A DNA stretch of 64,000 nucleotides from Chlorobiota bacterium (GTDB taxonomy: Bacteria; Bacteroidota; Chlorobiia; Chlorobiales; Chlorobiaceae). Both the position numbers and the translations under genes were made by a program. This document shows, piece by piece, positions 59,268-64,000 of this stretch. Positions within the stretch are counted from its first letter, which is position 1. Every line of letters begins with the position of its first letter. The stretch is taken from NCBI GenBank assembly GCA_016866305.1, contig VGMX01000013.1, positions 1-64,000 on the forward strand, given 5' to 3'. The notes under the pieces were generated by a model that did no database searches, was not told where the DNA came from, and worked only from the letters and a program-made list of their open reading frames with translations.

Positions 59268-60290
59268 ATGGCAAATCTTACCCATCAGAGGCGGATAGCC
59301 TCGCTTCAGAGTGCTCTTGCTCCCTTACGCGGACTGCTTGAGCGGGAGAGTATCGTCGAGATCATGCTGAACGCTGACGGTCGAATCTGGATCGACGAGC
59401 TCGGCTGCGGTATGTCCTGCACGGACATTGTGATGAGCGCCGAGGATGCCGACCGGATGATCCGGCTTGTTGCTGCATCCTCGAATACAGAAATCAACGA
59501 GCGCAACCCTTCGCTTGCCGCGAAGCTCCCGGAATGGGGTGCACGCTTGCAGGCCTCTGTTCCGCCGATTGTCAGCCGTCCGGTTTTTGCCCTGCGCAAG
59601 CCGGCCAGAATCATCTTCACGCTCGATGATTACGTGCAGCGCACGATCATTTCGCCCGAGACCGCTTTTCTGCTCGAAGTCGCCGTCAAGGCTCGCAAGA
59701 ACATCCTGATCGGTGGCGGCACCGGTTCCGGTAAGACCACCTTTGCTAACGCTCTTTTGCAGCTGGTGGCCGATACCGAAGACCGGGTGTACATCGTCGA
59801 GGACAATCCGGAATTGCAGTGCACTGCCGAGAACATGTTGCAGATTCTCGTACAGCCGCCATTCTACTCTCATCAGCGTGCCGTCAAGGACGCCTTGCGT
59901 TTTCGTCCGGATCGCATCATTGTCGGTGAAGTGCGTGACGGTGCGGCCCTCGATTTGCTCAAAGCATGGAATACAGGGCATCCGGGAGGGCTTGCAACTA
60001 TTCACGCCAACAGTCCGACAGCCATGCTTGACCGGCTTGCGCAGCTTGCCGAAGAGGTGGTACCAAGGGCACCGCGTGAACTTATCGCAGAGGCTGTTGA
60101 TATCTGCGTACACATTACGAGGGACAAGAACCATCCTGCCGGTCGCAGGGTCAGCGGAATGGCCGAGGTCAGAGGGATCGACGAACATGGCCAGTGGGTA
60201 CTCCATCATCAGCTTGAAGAACAGATAGAAATTCCGGCCTTGCAGGTATGCGAGGTGTCTGGAGAACTATCTGAACCCGTTGCGATCTGA
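59268..60290 (+). CDS. trbB: TrbB secretion ATPase (VirB11-like)
   Basis: 340 residues from ATG 59268 (a TTG at 59259 is also possible). Walker A GGGTGSGKTT (149-158), Asp box EDNPELQC, Walker B DRIIVGEVRDGAALD and the His box GHPGGLATIHAN. Hexameric motor that powers pilus assembly with TrbE. First gene of the trb operon. Confidence 0.95.
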   Translation: MANLTHQRRIASLQSALAPLRGLLERESIVEIMLNADGRIWIDELGCGMSCTDIVMSAEDADRMIRLVAASSNTEINERNPSLAAKLPEWGARLQASVPPIVSRPVFALRKPARIIFTLDDYVQRTIISPETAFLLEVAVKARKNILIGGGTGSGKTTFANALLQLVADTEDRVYIVEDNPELQCTAENMLQILVQPPFYSHQRAVKDALRFRPDRIIVGEVRDGAALDLLKAWNTGHPGGLATIHANSPTAMLDRLAQLAEEVVPRAPRELIAEAVDICVHITRDKNHPAGRRVSGMAEVRGIDEHGQWVLHHQLEEQIEIPALQVCEVSGELSEPVAI

Positions 60291-60321
60291 ACAGCATCTA
60301 TTAATCTCGAACGATACGATC

Positions 60322-60621
60322 ATGAACCGAAAACTCCTGCTCGTTGCCATTCTGATGTTTACAGCCGACACCGCTCTGGCTACCTCGACCGGCATGCCCT
60401 GGGAATCGCCGCTCAGTCAGGTGCTCGATTCTCTTGCCGGTCCGGTCAGCCGGGTGTTTGGGGCTATTGCCTTCATAACGCTTGGTTTCGGACTTGCTTT
60501 CAGTGAAGGTGGCGGCGTTATGAAAAAGGCGCTCTGGGTACTTTTCGGCCTTTCCATTGCATTCAATGCAGTGTCGTGGGGGCTGAGCTTCATGGGCTTC
60601 AGCGGAGGACTGACCATATGA
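60322..60621 (+). CDS. trbC: TrbC conjugative pilin
   Basis: 99 residues from ATG 60322. Signal peptide cut after DTALA; two hydrophobic helices (ISRVFGAIAFITLGFGLAF-type and ALWVLFGLSIAFNAVSWGL) make the VirB2-like pilin. The mature form is probably trimmed and cyclised by TraF encoded upstream. ATGA overlap with trbD. Confidence 0.88.
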   Translation: MNRKLLLVAILMFTADTALATSTGMPWESPLSQVLDSLAGPVSRVFGAIAFITLGFGLAFSEGGGVMKKALWVLFGLSIAFNAVSWGLSFMGFSGGLTI

Positions 60622-60869
60622 TTGAGGGTTATGAAGTACCCATGCACCGCTCACTGAGCGACGTCATCCTGATCGGAGGTGTACCACGTACTCCGGCCAT
60701 CCTGATCTGGACTACCTTTGCCGCGCTGGGCTTCGGTATGCAGCAGCTCTGGGTGGTGCCCATTGCTGTCGCTCTGCATATGCTGCTTGCCGCACTTACC
60801 CGGCGTGACCCGTTCTTTTTCGATGTCTTTGTCCGAGCACTTCGGGCACCGAAAATCATGTATCCCTGA
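60618..60869 (+). CDS. trbD: TrbD (VirB3-like) membrane protein
   Basis: 83 residues from ATG 60618, overlapping the trbC stop. Two adjacent membrane helices (PAILIWTTFAALGFGMQQLWVVPIAVALHMLL) and the basic, aromatic end RRDPFFFDVFVRA are typical of VirB3/TrbD. Confidence 0.88.
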   Translation: MIEGYEVPMHRSLSDVILIGGVPRTPAILIWTTFAALGFGMQQLWVVPIAVALHMLLAALTRRDPFFFDVFVRALRAPKIMYP

Positions 60870-60875
60870 AGAACG

Positions 60876-63329
60876 ATGATGAGCCTGAAGCACTATCGCG
60901 AGCCGTCTACCCGGCTGCCGGACTACCTGCCATGGGCTGCACTTGTGGCTCCGGGGGTGGTGTTACAGAAAGATGCCGCCTTGCAGAAGACCATCGCATT
61001 CCGGGGGCCTGACCTTGCCAGCTCATCGCCGTCCGAACTCGCTTCTGCTGTTGCCCGGTTGAACAACGCTCTGAAACGGCTCGGCTCCGGATGGAGTCTC
61101 TTCATCGAGGCCCAGAGGTTTGAGCATTCCGAATATCCTTCCTCGATCTGGTCTCATCCGGCGGCATGGTTGCTCGACCGGGAGCGACGGGGCCAGTTCG
61201 AGGAGGCCGGATCGCATTTCGAATCAGCCTATTTTCTCACCTTCGTCTGGAAGATGCCCGGCAGCCAGGGGAAAAAGGTTTCGAGCCTTTTCTACGATGA
61301 CCCTGAACAGGACGATCCCGTACTTGATAACGAACGCGACCTTGAGCAGTTTCAGCGGCAGGTACGGGAGATCACAGACATCATGGCCGGGGTGTTCGTC
61401 GAGGTTCGTGAGCTTGACGACAGCGAAACGCTCACCTACCTGCACAGCACCATCTCCACCAACCGCCACGTTGTGCAGGCTCCCGAGGTTCCCATGTACC
61501 TCGATGCGCTTCTGCCTGATCAGGCGCTCAGTGTCGGGGACATCTGTATGTTGGGAGATCAGGCCATTCCCACCATCACCTTCACCGGGTTTCCATCGAC
61601 CTCTTTGCCGGGGATGCTCGACGAGCTGAACCACTTGCAGATCGAGTACCGGTGGGTAGTGCGCTACCTCGCGCTCGATAAGGAGGATGCACGGCGGGAG
61701 ATCGAGAAGTACCGCCGCCAGTGGTGGGGCAAGCGGAAGAGCCTGTTCACGATGCTGAAAGAGGAGGCAACCAAGGAGCCGTCAGCCCTGCTCGACAGCG
61801 CTGCGGCCAACAAGGCTGCCGATGCGGATGCGGCTTTGCAGGAGCTTGGCGACGATCTGGTCTCTTTCGGCATCATGACCTGCACGGTGACCGTAAGCCA
61901 TCCTGACCTTCAGGAGGCGATGCGCCGTATCCGGAGGGTGAAGCAGGTGATCCAGAGCCGGGGATTTGTGGTGAAGGACGAAACGCTCAACAGCCGCGAA
62001 GCATGGCTGGGGAGTATTCCCGGACACGTCTATGCAAACGTGCGACGACCCATCATCAGCACCCTGAACCTCGCCCATATCATGCCGCTCTCGGCGATCT
62101 GGGCCGGAGACGAACAGAACCGCCATCTTCAGGAGGTGGCCGGTATCGGTACGCCGCACATCATATGTTCCACGACAGGCAGCACTCCGTTCCGGCTCAA
62201 CCTCACCATCGGCGATGTTGGCCATACGCTGATCGTCGGGCCGACCGGAGCGGGCAAGTCAACCCTGCTTGCCATGCTGGCATTGCAGTGGTTGCGCTAT
62301 CCCGGTGCGCAGGTGGTGATTTTCGACAAGGATCGTTCCTCGCGATCCGCCACGCTGGCCGTTGGCGGTGACTACTACGAGCCCGGCGGGGAGAAAGCCG
62401 CATTGGCCTTCCAGCCGCTTGCCGCCATCGACGATCCTGCCGAGCGCATCTGGGCCTCTTCCTTCATCCTGCTTCTGCTCAGGGAGCAGCATCTTCAGGA
62501 GACGCCCGTGCTCAAGAAGGAGATCGATGATGCCTTGCAGAACCTTGCTACCAGCGAACGGAGTCATCGTACTCTGACAGTTTTCAGTGACCTCGTGCAG
62601 AGCAGGGAAGTTCGTGACGCGCTTCGACCCTACACCATGCAAGGTAACTACGGTGAGATATTCGACGCAGACACCGACAACATGCAAGATGGGGACTGGC
62701 TCACCATCGAGATGAACGCGCTTATGACAATGAGCCCGGAGGTGGTGATTCCAGGTCTGTTCTACCTGTTTCACCGTGTGGAGCAACGGTTCAACGGACG
62801 CCCCACGTTGTTGATTCTCGACGAGGCATGGCTTTTTCTCAAGCACCCGGTTTTCATGGGGCAGCTGCAGAACTGGCTCAAGACCCTCAGGAAAAAGCAT
62901 GTTTCGGTGGTCTTCGCTACGCAGGAAATTGCCGATGCCGTCGAATCGCCCATCATGGCAACCATCCTGTCAGCCTGCCATACCAAGCTCTACCTGCCGG
63001 ACGAGGAAGCGCTCACGCCGGCCATGACCGATTCCTACCGGAAATTCGGACTCAGCGACACGGAGATTACGCTGCTGGCTAATGCACAGAAAAAACGGGA
63101 CTATTATTACCGCTCGGTCAAAGGACGGAGGCTGTTCACGCTGAACATGGGGCCGGTGGCGCTCGCGTTTGCCGGACTGTCCAACCCGGAGGACCAGCGA
63201 TTCATGGATTCCATCGAGGAGGCGCTGCCGAAGGAAGAATATGCACCAGCGTTGCTGCGGTATCGGGGGCTTGACTGGGCAGCATCTCTGCTCGAGCGGG
63301 CGAGGGGCAATACATCACTGCTATCATGA
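60876..63329 (+). CDS. trbE: TrbE (VirB4-like) ATPase
   Basis: 817 residues. Walker A GPTGAGKST (about 455-463), Walker B LLILDEAWLFL, and the CagE/TrbE/VirB N-terminal region are present; full length for the family. It energises assembly of the secretion channel. ATG 60876 or 60879. trbJ follows after 13 bp. Confidence 0.95.
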   Translation: MMSLKHYREPSTRLPDYLPWAALVAPGVVLQKDAALQKTIAFRGPDLASSSPSELASAVARLNNALKRLGSGWSLFIEAQRFEHSEYPSSIWSHPAAWLLDRERRGQFEEAGSHFESAYFLTFVWKMPGSQGKKVSSLFYDDPEQDDPVLDNERDLEQFQRQVREITDIMAGVFVEVRELDDSETLTYLHSTISTNRHVVQAPEVPMYLDALLPDQALSVGDICMLGDQAIPTITFTGFPSTSLPGMLDELNHLQIEYRWVVRYLALDKEDARREIEKYRRQWWGKRKSLFTMLKEEATKEPSALLDSAAANKAADADAALQELGDDLVSFGIMTCTVTVSHPDLQEAMRRIRRVKQVIQSRGFVVKDETLNSREAWLGSIPGHVYANVRRPIISTLNLAHIMPLSAIWAGDEQNRHLQEVAGIGTPHIICSTTGSTPFRLNLTIGDVGHTLIVGPTGAGKSTLLAMLALQWLRYPGAQVVIFDKDRSSRSATLAVGGDYYEPGGEKAALAFQPLAAIDDPAERIWASSFILLLLREQHLQETPVLKKEIDDALQNLATSERSHRTLTVFSDLVQSREVRDALRPYTMQGNYGEIFDADTDNMQDGDWLTIEMNALMTMSPEVVIPGLFYLFHRVEQRFNGRPTLLILDEAWLFLKHPVFMGQLQNWLKTLRKKHVSVVFATQEIADAVESPIMATILSACHTKLYLPDEEALTPAMTDSYRKFGLSDTEITLLANAQKKRDYYYRSVKGRRLFTLNMGPVALAFAGLSNPEDQRFMDSIEEALPKEEYAPALLRYRGLDWAASLLERARGNTSLLS

Positions 63330-63342
63330 AAAGGAGAAGACG

Positions 63343-64000
63343 ATGCATCACACATACCGTATATCCATGAAGCGAACCGTGAAAAGCCTGCTGCTTGCAA
63401 GCTTGCTGTTTACCGTAACACCAGCGCTGCCGCTCATTCAGAGTGATGCACAGGCGGCACTGACGGTGATCGACATTTCGAATCTCAAGCAGACCACGCT
63501 TACTGCCGTTCGTTCAGCCGAACAGATCAAGAATCAGATTGAGCAGATCAGGAACCAGGTTCGGTCGCTGCAGACACTTCCCGCCGCTGCCTTCGGGCCG
63601 GTGAAATCCATCTATGACAGTAACATGCAGGAGCTGAACGGCCTGTTGTCGGATGTGCAGGGGATCAGTTTCGATCTCAATCGGATCGATGGTCAGTTCG
63701 ACCAGCTTTTTCCGCAGGGAACCTGGGATCAGATCGATTTCAACAGGTACGAGCAGTACTACCGGGACTGGACGAAAGAGCTTTCCGAAGCATCGAAGAT
63801 CGCCATGAAGGCTCAGAGTGTCGTGGAACGCTCTCAGGCCTTTAACAACGAAGCTGCGTCCATTCTCAGCCGGTCAGCCGCAGCGGATGGCGAAGTGCGG
63901 CAGCTGCAGTCCACCAACCAGATGCTGGGTATTATGGCCGGTCAGCTCGACGGTCTTACCCTGACCCTTGCGGTGAGTGCACGGGTGAGTGCTATGGCAG
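63343..64000 (+). CDS. trbJ: TrbJ (VirB5-like), partial at window end
   Basis: 219 codons are present and the frame is open at the window edge. Signal sequence (VKSLLLASLLFTVTPALP), then a long helical coiled-coil region (IKNQIEQIRNQVRSLQTLP) matching TrbJ, the minor pilus or entry-exclusion partner. AAGGAGAAG lies 5 nt before ATG 63343. Confidence 0.88.
   Translation, partial: MHHTYRISMKRTVKSLLLASLLFTVTPALPLIQSDAQAALTVIDISNLKQTTLTAVRSAEQIKNQIEQIRNQVRSLQTLPAAAFGPVKSIYDSNMQELNGLLSDVQGISFDLNRIDGQFDQLFPQGTWDQIDFNRYEQYYRDWTKELSEASKIAMKAQSVVERSQAFNNEAASILSRSAAADGEVRQLQSTNQMLGIMAGQLDGLTLTLAVSARVSAMA

Larger units (their letters stand above)
44705..64000 (+). mobile_element. Integrative conjugative element (left part), Tn4371/RP4-like
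   Basis: From the tRNA-Val 3' end to the window edge lie, in order, a tyrosine integrase, HTH excisionase-like gene, parA, RHH, DUF2840-like gene, traF, relaxase, virD4, RHH, CBASS cargo and trbBCDEJ. This is the core order I remember for Tn4371-family elements, combined with tRNA integration by a phage-type integrase. The right end and attR are outside the window. The left boundary is inferred from the tRNA. Confidence 0.9.

Noticed and set aside
1-64000. CRISPR array or rRNA operon
   Set aside because: No regularly spaced direct repeats and no rRNA-like stretch were seen anywhere in the window.

Overview
The window reads as chromosome of a green sulfur bacterium (Chlorobiaceae). This rests on a form IV RuBisCO-like protein in the arrangement remembered from Chlorobaculum tepidum, a Bacteroidetes/Chlorobi-type DnaG lacking zinc ligands, a stand-alone C-terminal half of carbamoyl-phosphate synthase, sucC (reductive TCA cycle), anaerobic HemN, and GC-rich closely packed genes. 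The assignment is inference from gene content; no database search was possible.

Positions 1-44.6 kb are core genome in short operons: an LsrF-like aldolase end, RuBisCO-like protein, SDR and LptE-like lipoprotein; carB C-terminal half (minus); ribBA-glyA; dnaG (minus); an exbB-exbD-exbD-tonB energising complex; argD with a DUF3098-like gene; ndh with a small membrane protein; purE and a cupin (minus) divergent from hemN; an oxidoreductase and a guanidinium-type SMR exporter; a decayed hybrid histidine kinase; an ABC-F ATPase; a MacAB-TolC-type exporter; sucC; tadA; a sigma-like protein; an omptin gene broken by one amber codon; a nitronate monooxygenase; gpmA; gltBD; and clpX.

At 44,654 lies tRNA-Val(GAC). 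A tyrosine integrase begins 168 bp after it, and from there to the window end is an integrative conjugative element of Tn4371/RP4-like architecture: int, an unknown gene, excisionase-like HTH, parA, RHH, a DUF2840-like gene, traF peptidase, DUF3363 relaxase, virD4/traG and RHH, then (after cargo) trbB-C-D-E-J. The right end is outside the window.

The cargo between the RHH gene and trbB (about 54.2-59.2 kb) is the most interesting part. It is a four-gene type II CBASS anti-phage operon: a putative PD-(D/E)XK nuclease effector, a cGAS/DncV-like nucleotidyltransferase with an Asp-rich linker and C-terminal glycine, a Cap2 E2-E1 fusion, and a Cap3 JAMM isopeptidase. The expected logic is that Cap2 conjugates the nucleotidyltransferase through its C-terminal Gly to prime it, Cap3 reverses this, and the cyclic oligonucleotide made during infection triggers the effector. 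The effector has no SAVED or other ligand-binding domain I recognise, so its activation mode is open. Two tiny ORFs, one overlapping the effector start as ATGA, and a MITE-like inverted repeat lie upstream.
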